DNA of 64,000 nucleotides, taken from the NCBI RefSeq assembly GCF_029227915.1, contig NC_079887.1, positions 20,149,650 through 20,213,649 of the forward strand, given 5' to 3'. Below are positions 1 to 13,000 of the stretch, one piece after another. The notes under the pieces are model-generated. The model was not told where the DNA came from and ran no database searches. It worked only from the letters and a program-made list of their open reading frames with translations. Position 1 is the stretch's first letter. Each line of letters starts with the position of its first letter. The position numbers were made by a program, and so were the translations under genes. This DNA comes from Hydractinia symbiolongicarpus. Its lineage: Eukaryota > Cnidaria > Hydrozoa > Anthoathecata > Hydractiniidae.

Positions 1-260
1 CTTTTCCCTAAATGCTTATACAACAATACAACCTTCAGGTTGTATTGTTATATATCAAAAAGCCAAACTTAAACAAACACAAAACACCTAAAAACAAAAA
101 GTTAAACTTTGAAAAATCATTTATTCGGTTGCATACCATCCTCTCCCGCAAAAATATGCACAAAATGTAAAAATTAACCGGTTAACAAAACAATTTTTTG
201 TCTAATGATCCGTACTGACTTTACCAAACATTTTAACCTGAAATGTCGAAAAAGCAATAA

Positions 261-1380
261 CAGGGTTCCCACGCCTCCTCAAATATCCTCAAATCTCCTC
301 AATTTTGGTTTTGCTCCTCAAATATCCTTAAATCTCCTTATTTTTCTTCAATTTGTCCAATTTTCCCCTCAAATCTCCTCAAATGGATTTATTTTAGTTG
401 ATAAAATTTTTTTTTGAATTATGTCAAGAATCTCATGTAGCAGAATTTTATATCGCCAATATTAATTGTATATTTATTTTTCTCATACATTTGTTTCGTG
501 AAACTTGTTCTATGGACAGCAAATTAAAGGCTGTTTTTTAGAAGATAGAATGATTGCAGTTCTGATAATTAGATGAAATTTTATACCGGTTTTTCTTGTT
601 TTCATATGTTTTTACTGAATTAAAATTTTAAATAAAGGTCTTAAAGTCAGGTTCAATCCAAGAAGAAATAGATGTTATCCGATCCAAGAAAAAAATGCTT
701 GAGAAAACTGTAGTTTTGTTATCAAAAGATGCCGACAAATGCTCTAAAGATGCTGAGGAGAAAACGGCTGTCTTGGAAATGAAAACTTTGATAACAAAGT
801 CCAACTCACTGAGAAAAACAGTAAGCGAGAAGGAAAAGGAAATTATGGAGTATTCAGAACTTCTCCAAAAGCTAATGAAGGAGAAAGAAAACGTTATTTA
901 GGATTTTTAGTATTTATCCCTTTGTTTTGTTGTTGTCCAGGGAAAAAGTTCCGCCATCTACATATTTATTTACATGTAAATAATGCTCATATGCCTATGT
1001 TTTAAAAATACTAATATTTCTAAAAAGGATCTTTTGTATAGATTACTATCTTCAGTTATTTACTTAGTCATGTTTTATCATGCACTGTTTCTAAATTTTG
1101 TTTATGTTTTATATTTTTATATTTTATCTAGATATGAAAAAAGACATTTTATTTTGTTCGTACCCGTCCATGTTGGAAATTATATTTATATTAGAGACTT
1201 TACCCAATAGATTTTTTACGTTAGTCATAACTTTATCTAAAAAAATCTCCTCAAATTTCCTGAAAATTTGTGAAAAACTCCTCAATTTTGATTCCTCAAT
1301 CTCCTCAAAAAGTGAAAATTTCCCCTCAATTCTACTCAAATCTCCTCAATTTTGAGAATTTAAATCTTGTGGGAACCCTG
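261..1380. mobile_element. TIR DNA transposon with subterminal TCCTCAAAT repeats
   Basis: Perfect 12-bp terminal inverted repeats, CAGGGTTCCCAC at 261-272 and GTGGGAACCCTG at 1369-1380, bound a 1.1-kb unit. Both flanks show AATAA directly outside the repeats, compatible with a 5-bp target duplication. Just inside each end (273-390 and 1241-1360) lie degenerate tandem copies of CTCCTCAAAT, in the same orientation. The interior carries the coiled-coil exon at 651-901. The superfamily cannot be assigned from this copy; the CAGGG start recalls hAT ends, but the short flanking duplication does not fit the usual 8 bp. It is probably an internally deleted, non-autonomous copy. Confidence 0.6.
651..901 (+). 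pseudogene. Terminal coiled-coil exon inside TIR element
   Basis: An acceptor-like TTAAAGTCAG ends at 650 and is followed by an open frame of about 83 codons to a TAG at 899-901. The peptide is rich in K, E and L with heptad-like spacing (for example LLSKDADKC, TKSNSLRKTVSEKEKEI) and ends KEKENVI, so it is a helical coiled coil. No upstream exon is visible between 417 and 640. The exon sits entirely between the inverted repeats of the element at 261-1380, so it is more likely the last exon of the element's own gene, or captured cargo, than a host gene. I do not recognise a specific family. Confidence 0.4.
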
Positions 1381-3000
1381 AATAAGCAAGGAGTAAATTT
1401 CAAATCAACAAAAATAATTATTTTGAAAACATTGTATATATATATGGTCCTTCCTCACAAAAGTTTACAATAAATGTAGAACACAAAGGTTTATGAGGAG
1501 CAAATCAAAATATGAACAAAAATCAGTTCAATTGGCATGTTCTATATTGTCTTCAGCCATAAAATCTTCAACAAAATTGATATGAAACCCATCAAATTCA
1601 ACTCAGAAAAAGCAGTCATTTAAGTGCATACAAAAATACAACTTGTAGAATATCAAATTATTATTTTTAGTATATATAATTGCATATGGTCCTCCCTCAC
1701 AACAGTTAAATTTTTGCACTAAATTTTCAACACAAAATACAAATTCTAAATAATTCCTATGGTTTTCCTCAAAAGTTTAATCAAAATATAAAAGATGAGA
1801 GGTGAACGACAAAATCAAAGTTTGCAGAATTTAATTATTTTGGTATATATATGTCTATTGATATATGCCCTTTATAACAATATTTCAATCCAAAATGTGA
1901 AAAAGAAAAACAGTTTGCAACAAAATCAGTTATTCTGATGATAAGGCATACACTTTTTCTCCACAAAAGTGTAAAAAAAGAATGGTTGTAGGAAATACTT
2001 CTGATTCAACAAAAATCAGTATTTGCATCTTGTACTCATTAAATATTACCCAAAATTTCAAAAAACTGATTTGGAACGCATCAAATTAATAAATAGAGAG
2101 GGATCAGTCATTTCGGTATGTTGTACAGAGTCCTGCCTGGTAAGAATTTATACAAAATATAAAAAAAACACAAGTTTTTTCGGTGTTGTACTCCCTCAAA
2201 AAAGTTGAAACTTTTCTTAATTGAGACAAAATGCCATAAACAAAAACATTTTAGTCAGAACATCTAGAACAACAAAAATCACTACACTTAAGGTACCAGA
2301 ATTACTACATGTTAAATAAAAATCGTTTCGTCATATTGCATGTAACCGATGTATATAAGTTTAGTTACACAAAATGTGAAAAATATATACATTATTTGCA
2401 TACACAAATTGTGAAAAATACATTATTTGCTTAAAAACAGTCCTTAAACTCTTCTTAAATATTATGTAATACTTTTTTAAAAGTTGTTGTGGCTTGTTAA
2501 TTTAAGCTTAAAATGTCAATTAAAATAAGTTACAGTCACATTCTTAGCAAAGACCACTAAGATTAGCTTACATGTAAAAAGCAACATAAAACTGAAGCTA
2601 ACATAAGGTAGCTACACCACCTAATAGCTGGTCACTTAAATATAAACTGGAGACTTAGCTAGGTATAAAGAACATGGCTACATATTTATAAATTCCTAGC
2701 TACCTAGCTAGTTGTTGTTGGTGTGGTTGATGCTAGCTAACAAACATGTCTCGCATCAATAATATCATCAAAACTTCAAAAAACATAAACAAACCTTACA
2801 GAAACCTTTCTATACTTCATTTATATACCATGCCCCTTTTTAAATGCTTTTGTAAAGATTTATTTTGAAGGCAAGGGAAGACAAATGCTTAAAAAGGACA
2901 GCCATCTTTTTTGCAAACACAATTTCCGTTACTTTACTTTACTTCCGTAACTTCATTTAACAAACCACACAAAACTCGCGGCTTTTCACGACAAAGAAGA
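1381..3000. other. AT-rich noncoding stretch with degenerate repeats
   Basis: No supported gene. Similar phrases recur at irregular spacing (TATATGGTCCTCCCTCACAA, CAAAATGTGAAAAA, CAACAAAAATCAG), which suggests an old, diverged tandem repeat between about 1.38 and 2.45 kb. TAGCTAGCTAG-type tetranucleotide runs occur near 2.63-2.73 kb; similar runs appear at 16.37, 17.78, 35.83, 36.33 and 48.7 kb. Confidence 0.4.
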
Positions 3001-3832
3001 CATATTTTTTTCGGCAACATCAAAGGAAAATGACGATATCAACTTTGCCTGTCACAGACAGACGGACACACTTAGCGTATTATTATATAGACTAGTCGAT
3101 AAGGCCCGTGGAAAAATCCACTTAGGCAGAAGGAAAATGGAAAAGTAGGTTGTTTTAGATTTTTTGCTGACGTCAGCAGTGAAATTACAAAAATATTTGG
3201 CGAAATTTAGTTTATTCGTTGCCTGTACTATGCAGATGTTAAAACGCTGACCAAGAAAATGTATATGATCATATCTTTTTGATAAGCAGTTAATGAGACA
3301 TAAGGGTTTTAACATTTTGCTGATGTCAGCAATGGCCAGTCAAACCCCCCAAATTTTTTTTTTAGAAATTTGTATACCTGCTGCCTTCATTGTATAGGTC
3401 TTGAAACGCTTATCAAGAAAATGTATAGGATCGCGTATTTTTGACAAACGGTTGCAGAGATATTAGGATTTGAAGGCTTTTCGATGACGTCATCAACCCG
3501 CCCATTCCGAAACGGATTCGGGGACTCAGGTTTGGGAAAATTACCCAAATTGGTCCTAGTTGGTCCCTAGTTACCCACGCGGTGAAAAATCATTGACGTC
3601 ACCACCTCGTTTCCAAGTTATTTGGCCTCAAAGTTTTAGGTGCACTGTAATGGCTTTATTAATTTAATATAGGATATTGACGTTAAAGTAGTGTTATTTT
3701 CGTCGCGTCGTAACGTCAGAAAATTTAACATATTAGACATGCATTTTTCGGCAACATCAAAGGAAAATGAAGACATCCACTTTGCCTGTCACAGACACAC
3801 AGACAGACACACCTAGCGTATTATTATAGAGA
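2990..3832 (-). mobile_element. Tandem Helitron-like elements
   Basis: Read on the minus strand, one unit starts TCTCTATAATAATACGC at 3832 and ends in CTAG at 3092, preceded by a short hairpin (GTGGA/TCCAC around 3104-3119). This is the TC...hairpin...CTRR layout of Helitrons. The base after CTAG begins a second TCTATATAATAATACGC unit (3091 downward), truncated near 2990. The two starts share about 80 bp, including CTGTGACAGGCAAAG and TCCTTTGATGTTGCCGA. There is no coding sequence, so these are non-autonomous. A related pair lies at 21.2-22.1 kb in the opposite orientation. Confidence 0.55.
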
Positions 3833-4060
3833 TTGTTCACACATTCGAACGTACAATTGTCTAGCTGGTAAACAGGTCGGCTTGTATAATAAATTCTTTA
3901 TTTTGGAAACATTTTTTCCTATTTGGGTGGTTTATGCTTCTCATACCAGAGTAAATGTTATCCAGTTGGGCCCAAGTGCACTCTGGCAGTCTGTTATTCA
4001 AGGTCTTCAATACTTAAATGCGGTGAAGGCTATATGCTATAGTTAGGTATTTTTTTGTAG

Positions 4061-7000
4061 TCCTACTGGTTCAATATATGGCTGTGCGATAGTCTACAAT
4101 GATTTGAAAGTCCCATGTATAGTCTGTTTGATGACTTCAGGAGAATTCCTCTACATTTCTTTGGCAAGGTAAGTTGACAAAGGTTTTCCTAAAAGCTTTA
4201 ACCTTTTTAACTGTTTTATGACTGAAAGTCTGAAATATTTCAAGATTGAGGTGGATGTCAATGACAGAAAAATTCACCTGTTTCGATTGAAGAGAATTAG
4301 TTTTTAATTTTTGTCTTAATTTTTATTGACTGTAGAGAAACTTTTGGTCTATGCACTGGTTTCTTACACTATCTCAATTCCATTAATTAAAAATAAACTT
4401 GTGATGCTTTATGATTTTTCAGCAGTCCAATACATAAAGACGAAGATGAAAGTACACAAACGTGAGTCAGATGTTGTTATGCATAAAACACTCCACACCC
4501 AACCTCCCTCATTGGATTTCTTTTAATTCAAAGGCGCTCTTTTTGCAGCAAATTACCCTACCTGTGCTACACATATGCTGAGTTGATTTGGGTAGGATAG
4601 GACCTGTAATGTTGCGACTTCAAGGAACCAAAACATGTTCATCTTTCATTCATCTTTGTTAAGTTATGTATAACACAAGCGTACACAGTAAACTAAAATT
4701 ATGTTTCTCATAAAAATATTGCGTTATGTGGCATACCAAGAACAAAGGTATTTCAATTCTTAATATGCAATCTTGTCTTTAGAACTGGTATCTATACATC
4801 CCCCATAAGAAGTTTACATTATGCAGGAAATTTCGACACGCATATCAGACAAATACTGTCCAAAGATTCTATAGTACCTCGAATCAGGTGAACCTAGATA
4901 TTCTTGTCTGTTTTAGTTTTATCTTCTAATTGAAATTTCCAGATAAGGAACACGTCGATCAATGTGTGGAACATATACCGTCATATGTAAGGCATTTCTT
5001 TTTCTGTCAAATTATGCAAAACCTTTAAGAGGAACTTTTAACTTGCCACAAGAAATGTAAAAATTCGTTGTTTTTCTTGAAAAAGGTTTGTAAGTATGAA
5101 TATTTTTAAGGAATACATTACAAATAAGGTAGTCAAATACGACAACATAAGGCTTCTGACACTAGGAAGATTTTTTGTACCTTTCCCTTCAGTGACATGA
5201 TGTCACGAAAGTGTTAGTATTAAACTGTACTGTGTATTACACAGTCTCTTCTATCTTTTTACTAATAAATAACGTAATTTTAAAATTCAGATTACACAAA
5301 GTAGGAGAACTCGTGAGAGGTCATGTGTTTTTTCGTAGTTGGCTGCAGATCTCAAAAGTACGTCATTGTTAGCCACAAACTGTCAATTGCTGGGTAGCAG
5401 ACGGTATTGGCTTACTTACGTGTGTACGACGTTTACAAAAGCATGAGTACTTCCTTGATTATTCCATACACTTAAAATGTCTTTTATTCCCATAGCAATA
5501 GTTTATTTATTAAAGCTTAATTTTTAAAACGCGAAACAAACAACGCTAACAATTTTAAACGATTTTGCTTCACAAAGATAAAGATGTGTTTACATTCAAA
5601 GCTACTTTATATAACTTAAAATTCGCTAACCATTTTCTTATTTTTTTATTTTTCTAAACAATAGGCCTATTACTTTTAACCTGGAATTTCAGTCTGATAT
5701 TCTTTAAGCTGCATTCTTAAAAATTTGTAAGAGGATTAAGCATTAATTAAACCACTTTTTGTAACTAGTCCCCTTAATTTGATTTTCCGTATGATTGACA
5801 TTTTAATTTTTAAAATTTGAATAAAAAATGGTGTAAAGTTCAGGAACTAACTTGGGAATTGTTTTATAAAACAAATCCTGAATAGTAATCAAATAGTTCA
5901 ATTAACTTTTTAGGTGTGGTGGAAGTGAAGACTCTGTACCCATTGACGCTTACTACAGGTTACTTACAAAAACCACAAAAATACTTCGTGAAGAATACAT
6001 ACAGAAGCTATTGCTAGCTAAAATTCAATTAGAGAATAGGTAGGAGATCCACTGTAATGATATAGGTCAGTGTTTTCCTCATCCGTTGTAAAACGATAGT
6101 ATATGTTTTCTCTTCTGCTGCATGGTATGTACATCTATCTTATTGCTGCCTTCTACAACAGGATAAAAAAAACAGATTTAGTAGTATATCCGTTTCTCTT
6201 TTGTTCTCTCAAGCTTGACGTCACTTACAAAATTTTATTGCACTGAGCCAGTTACAAGTACGGAGGGCTTGGGATAACCTGGTCCCCAGGGCATCTTGCA
6301 TTTTTTCGAACATCCGGGACAATAAACGAACATGTCCCTGGCACCGGCCCTTCAGCTCTGTACTGTGACTGGACGGAGTGACATCTCTAATTTATTTGTT
6401 AACGCGGCGAGTTCGAATAAATTGCTCTCCCCCGCGGTGGTTATAGTTAAAAATATAACATGGCCGCGAGTTTAGAGACTTGGATTCGATGTTGGACTTT
6501 ATATTTTGTATAGCTACTTAGTGTAAAAATTTAAAAGTGACTGTTGAGCAATTTATATCATACACATATTGATCTGAGATAACGTAACTAAATGGTGCCA
6601 CTTATTTAACCCTAATTTATGCTAGGACTTTGTGGAGTTTTATGGGGCAGGTAAAATCAATCTTTTTTTAAAAAAGCTTCAAAACGGGCAGTTGATTTTT
6701 GACTTTAGTGACTTACACGGAATTCGAGCTAATGGCGGTGAATAAATTTATGAGCACTTAGGACAAAAACAAAAATCTAAAACATTAATACCACAAATGA
6801 CTTTCAAAGTTCCCTACGTGTATTTAATATCCATCATTTATTTGATGTAAGCACCACACCATCAATTTTCTGGTGAAATAAACTTTAAACTTTGATTTCG
6901 CATAGAAACATTCTAACAAGATTATTGTACATTAAGCGAGTCAAAGCAACAACGAAGACTTTAAAATATTTTTACATGTGATAATTACCTTCTTAAAGCT

Positions 7001-10000
7001 AGTAACATAATTTTTTTAACAAATACAGCTCGTGTTTTTTTTTTGTTTCCTCCTCAAAATAAACTTTTGATTTACTGATATTTGATATATATTACAGACT
7101 GTGGCACATTTTTACCACCAAAAAGAGAAAGGGTTTTTTTAAAAAGAAAAAGAAAAAATAGCAAATTCATCATACCAAAAGTAATTGTCATAAACAGGTT
7201 GTCTATACAGTTGTGAAGTGCTTCTAATTTCTTGTGCTTGACCTTTCGAATGGTCTATTTATTACACACCTTTATTCAGAATGCGCGAGGATGGAGAGTA
7301 ACAACCATGTCGGAGATCTTACTTGAACTGTTTTGTAGCCCCTTTAATATCTTGGGTTGCACAATGTGGGAAATTAGCCAGGCCTACCTCATGTTTGGAA
7401 TTCCTTCAAGAAAAATACGAGAAATAAGTAGAAAGTCAGGATGGTTGGGGTATTGGGAATTGCCTTTTCAAGGTTGCTTTGTGTATTTACAAAATCGAGA
7501 ATTTTCATGCGTGTAAACAAAGAATGTGTCGCAAAAGAGGTAAAATTGGGACCAGGCTAAAATTTCTTAAATATGTTTTTTTGTTTAAAATAACTGTTTT
7601 ATTTGAATACATTTACATGAAATATGTAAGCACGTGTACTGAAAGAGACATTAACTAAAAGTGCCTATCAGAGTCAGTGGTATAAGAAAATTTCCTTTTG
7701 TTTAAAGCCATACTTTTCAATCAAAATAAAAGTCATATAGCTTAGATAAAAATTGAATTAACAACATTTTTCATTTGTTTTCAGACCGGCTCAATGTAAT
7801 AAAATGAGTGAAAAAAAAAATTCTACTATTGTTATAGTTCCTCAGTTTCTGACTATTTTTGTCAGCACATCAAAAGTGAAAGAGATACATGTGAAAAAAA
7901 TATTAGGAGCAATTCTCACATCTTACCGGTAACCAATGTCAGGTAGAAAAGTTGATCCGAAGTTTTGTTCAGCAGAAATATTAGTCACTTGCATAAAATT
8001 TTGTTATTTTATCCGAATAAATTTTAACAAAAGTTTTTTAAAAAAATAAAACCTTAAATTTTTTTCAATGCAAATGCACTATGTGAAAGTAAAATGGTTG
8101 ATAAATAATTCTACATGGAAACAAAATTAACAAATTCTGCTTTCTAGTAACAATTTCTATTTAACACATGGACTGGAAATCTCCAAACTTTGTATCATCT
8201 TAATTTTGAAACATTATATTTATAATGCACTAAAAAAAGAAAAAATCGTTAAAAATTTGGCAAAAAATAAAGATATCGATAAGGCATGTACTTTATTAGG
8301 ATGATCTGTTTTTTGTGACAACCCTGTACATACTTTCTCATTATGCTTACTCTTAGTTGTGGTTTAACACTTGCTTTCTCCATATTATAATCTTAGACAA
8401 GGTCAGTGTAGTTGACTATGACTAATTTCGCAGTAGGTTCAAAAGTATATCACACACACCGATAATACCTAGGAGAGAAATATTTGTGGGAAGAAATATT
8501 TGCGGACATATTTTTGCAATTAATCAACTCTTGTTATATTTTATTCAACTCTTGTTACATTTTATTCAACTCTTGTTACATTTTATTCTACTTTTGTGGA
8601 ACTTACTATTGCTACTTGTTAAATATTGCAGTTTTGTAAAACTTTATTTGGGTCCAAAATGGTGAGTTTTGCAAAACATTCTTCCTGTAATAATTTTTCC
8701 TTCAAGATACCTAAACAATTTATCTTTAGAATTTTAGCTCAAAAAGGCTTTCAATAATTAGCGGCTGAAAATCACAGAACTAAAAATATCTATCCATCCT
8801 CAGTGTCAGCCAAGCTAATTTATGCCGCAACATTTTTTAAAATATCTGTTTTTATGACCAAACATAAAAATCACAGGATCAGTATGATACTGGCAAACTC
8901 TGACATTATCTGAATCAAAAACCTACTGTTCGTTTCTCTTGTTTTGGTTCGCTTTTACTGTTTTTTAGTCGCCAGAAACCCTAGTTTATTCTTCACGTCA
9001 CGTCACCTTTTGCTTGCGTATCCCGGCCCAAAAAAACGGTAATCATGAAAAATCTTAAAACCGGGATTGCGAGTTGTAAAATATTCACGTGAACAGGCCT
9101 GTACCAGGCTTATGTTCGTATCGTAGTCGCGATGTCAGAAAAGATACACGATGCCCTTAGGACGAGGTTGGGTTTGAGACAAAAAAAAAAGAAAAGGAAT
9201 TCAGGTGAAAGACAATGTGAACTTTGTTGAATGTATATGCTGTAAAATTTCTTACCAGATGTAAAATCCTGACAGCTAAGAAAGAACAACAGAAAGAGGA
9301 GGTTGAGATACTTCAAAATGATGTTGCGCTTAGTAGCAGCAGTGAAGAGCTTGGATCTAAGTTGGAAATGGTGCAAGAAAATACACTCTCTATAGGAAAA
9401 AGGTGGTTTATTATTTTATTTATTATTGTTTGTTAGTTGTCATCGTTGTCTTGGTTGTTGTCATTGTCATCTTGTCGCCGTCGTTGCGGTTGTCGTCATC
9501 TTTGTCGTTAATGTTGTTCCATTTCTCATTGCACTAGCTTAAAATACGTAGACTGCGTGCTTTAGAATTTGCTTTTCATTTATATATGATTTTTTTGCAT
9601 CCGTAAGGCAAGCAAACCTAAAAGCTCAACCAGACAACGTTCCATTGTCAGTTTGTTTCAATATATATGATTTATGAATTCATCGATATAGATATTTAGA
9701 TGGCATTTTGCAGACCAGATATAAAAAAGCAAATTCGTTTTCCTCCTCCCACTGCACAAGTGAAATTACCACTCTCGTTCTATCAAAAAATCATGTATTT
9801 AAGCTCGAAGGTGGATCCAAAATCCGTTAAATGCTAAAATGATTTGAATATCCTGTTGACGTCCTGATTTTTATGTCCACTTTACAAAGAATGCATTTGA
9901 AAGAGAATAGAGAGACGATTTTTTACATTTCGGCATGACTTTAAGAAGGTTCTGTTAGAAATATTATGGCGGGTTTCCAATGAAACGAACGTAGTCGAAT

Positions 10001-13000
10001 CGATCGACGTTCACTGAATCTGCGAAAAAAAACTTTCTCACAAAAATTATTGAGATTGCAATTAAAAAGTTTTCTTTCTGTGGCAGTTTTGAATTTTTTG
10101 TTAGGATTTGTAGATTCAATTATCCAAGACACTAACCTTTCAGTGGCACTAACCTAATTGACTTGGTTAAACCCAATATGGTTATCAGTTCTAACCTTTT
10201 TTTCTTTTCTTTACACTCCATTTTTATTAAATATTTTTTTATATAAATCTAACCTCGACGAAAGGTCAAAACTGGTCGTAAGACGGTCATACACAATTTC
10301 CAAGTCTCTGACTAGTTTATTATCTATTTGTGTCAAATTACTTATTAACAAAATTAAACTTTGTGTTGTCGATAAGACCAAATGTAAGTGGAAACCGTTT
10401 TGGCGGTAATCGCTATCTATCAACGGTAATCGCTATCTATCAACGGCGATCGTTTCGACTAAATTTGTTTAAGTGGAAGCCCGCCTTTATTTATATCTAC
10501 TCAAAGAAGACGTTAAAACTAAATATTCCCGCCTATTTCGAGCCAGTACGCCTGGCGGCAAATGATTTAGCCTGGAAACCATCTTCAAACAACTAGAGAA
10601 ATAAAAGTACAAGAAAGGAAGCAATGAATATTTCAGTTAGGAGTGGAATCTTGTCCGTACTTTGTTATATTGTTGTAAATTTTATGTTTTATAGGGTAAA
10701 CGAACTGTTTAGAAAAATGCTCTTTTTGTCGCCTGTCATCTCAAACGAAGAAAGTGTATGGAGTAAAGAGCTGACAGTTTTGCATGAAAAGTTGATTCAT
10801 CAAAGAAGGTGCATAGAAACCGTAAGTTGAAGATAAAGTGTTTCACTGGATTTGAAACGTTTTTTGTTATTCGCTAGTACTGGTGGCATTAGTGCGTTAT
10901 TCATTGTTATTTTCTTGTTATTCGTTTTTATTCTTTGTTACTCGTTGTTACTCGCTGGTTGTGTTGACTGTCGTAATCTTTCCTTGTTATTCGTTGTTAC
11001 TCGCTGCTTGTGTTGACTGTCGTAATCTTTCTTTGTTACTCGTTGTTACTCGCTGGTTGTGTTGACTGTCGTAATCTTTCCTTGTTACTCGTTGTTACTC
11101 GCTGGTTGTGTTGACTGTCGTAATCTTTCCTTGTTATTCGTTGTTACTCGCTGCTTGTGTTGACTGTCGTAATCTTTCCTTGTTACTCGTTGTTACTCGC
11201 TGGTTGTGCTGACTGTCGTAATCTTTCCTTGTTACTCGTTGTTACTCGCTGGTTGTGCTGACTGTCGTAATCTTTCGTTGTTATTCGTTGTTACTCGCTG
11301 TTTGTGTTGACTGTCGTAATCTTTCCTTGTTATTCGTTGTTATTCGATGCTGGTGTTTGCTGCCGTTAACTTTCCATACTATTCGTTGTTTGTCGTGTTC
11401 GTTATTTATTAAGTACTCGCTCTTAGTAATATCTGTTTCAACTCCCTCTCTCTGGAAGCCTCAACGTTTGTGAGAATCAGTTGCTTTGTTTACAAAATTC
11501 GTCTTTATGTTCAAGTAATATTTAATTTCGTTGAATATGCCTCTTTGTGTATATCATTGTTTTCTGGTAAATTGATAAAAGAGAATTACATCTTTTCGCC
11601 TTTTAATTTCAGGTTAAACGAAAACACGAGAATATAATTCTACAAGAAATACCAGAAAGTAGTATAAATAAAAACGTTTCTGTGAATGACAAGACAGCTC
11701 TCTCAGCATCGCAAAACATTAAAGTTAGGGCTGTCTTGAAGGAACAGTAAGTAGACTTTTATTAGCGAGTGCAGGCACGAAAGAGTGCAAGTGCGGCTCG
11801 AAATTTATATTTTTTCTAAAAAAAAAAAAATTAAAATCAGGAAAAGCCTCAGAAATTTAGAAAAAATGAAGGAAATCCTTCTTTGAAGTTACATAAAATC
11901 TAACAACCCTTAGCCAGGACACATAGCATAATTTTTCCTATCAAGGGAAAATCGGTATAGTTGAAATGGAAAAATCACGCTCGCAAACAATTTCCTGCTG
12001 TCAGTATACTGACTTATTGATTGGCTACTTCTTTTTTTCACGTGATCATTATCGGGAACCTTTTTTTTTTGAGCGCGAATGGCCTCACTTGTCCGAACAA
12101 ATACGAATAACTCTCGTACATTTTAGGAGGGTAAGGTATGACCAAGCTGGCTTTGTGCTCATTGTTAATTTTAATTCAGAATAGACGTTTCCCGAATTTC
12201 CTAATTATGCCAAACTCAATTAAAGAGGTCGATGCTATAAATGATTTCATATCCCTAAGTTCCTTAGCAAAAGGTAGAACAAATTACCTAATTTCGTAAA
12301 TATTTCTGTTCGTTAAGTGCCTCAGTTCCTAGCTGAAAGTTACTGAAAAACCCTTCATATAGCCGAGCTTCATAAGAATAGCCTCGTTTTGAAAATAATT
12401 ATTTTCTTTAAATCTAAATATAATCCAACCAGAATATTATATCGCCCTAAGAACTTCATATTTGTCATGATACTTTATTATTCTATCTGAATATCCTAAT
12501 TTGAAGAACAGAACCATTATAAAATTTTGTATGACGTCATAATTATTATAATTTATGAAATTCGGGAAAGGTGTATTTGCTCTGGGAAATGATTTTATTT
12601 TGAAAATATTACCGCTTATTTGTCCAGTCATTGTCATTGAATAATATTTTTATGTCATGAACAAGCGAGTTATCTTTAGCTATTTATTAGTTGGGGAGAT
12701 AATTAGATCGAAATCAATTAATCAGTCCACAACAATTAAAGTAATTACCTTTTTACAGGATCTGCTTTGTATAATTTATCGAAATATCTAGCTTCCATTC
12801 TAAGCAATTACACAAAGAGTTTTTAGGATTTATTGGAAACTTGCGGATCGAGAACGACGAGTGTATGGTATTATTTGGTGTTGATTTCACTGTACACAAC
12901 TGTGCCGATAAAAGACACATTATACATCACGTGCTAAATAATGAGGAGTATAAGAACAAAACACGTATCCCTATAAACGAATGTCCTTGATCGAATTTGT

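Noticed and set aside
3950-4022. Possible further Nup88 exon (VNVIQLGPSALWQSVIQGLQ)
   Set aside because: It has an acceptor and an open frame, but its end phase and the 38-nt gap do not join the next exon at 4061.
7232-7516. 94-codon open frame in a Nup88 intron
   Set aside because: Starts with TTG, has no recognisable domain and lies inside an intron.
10883-11473. Open frames and CRISPR-like array
   Set aside because: It is a contiguous 49-bp minisatellite without spacers in a eukaryotic intron.
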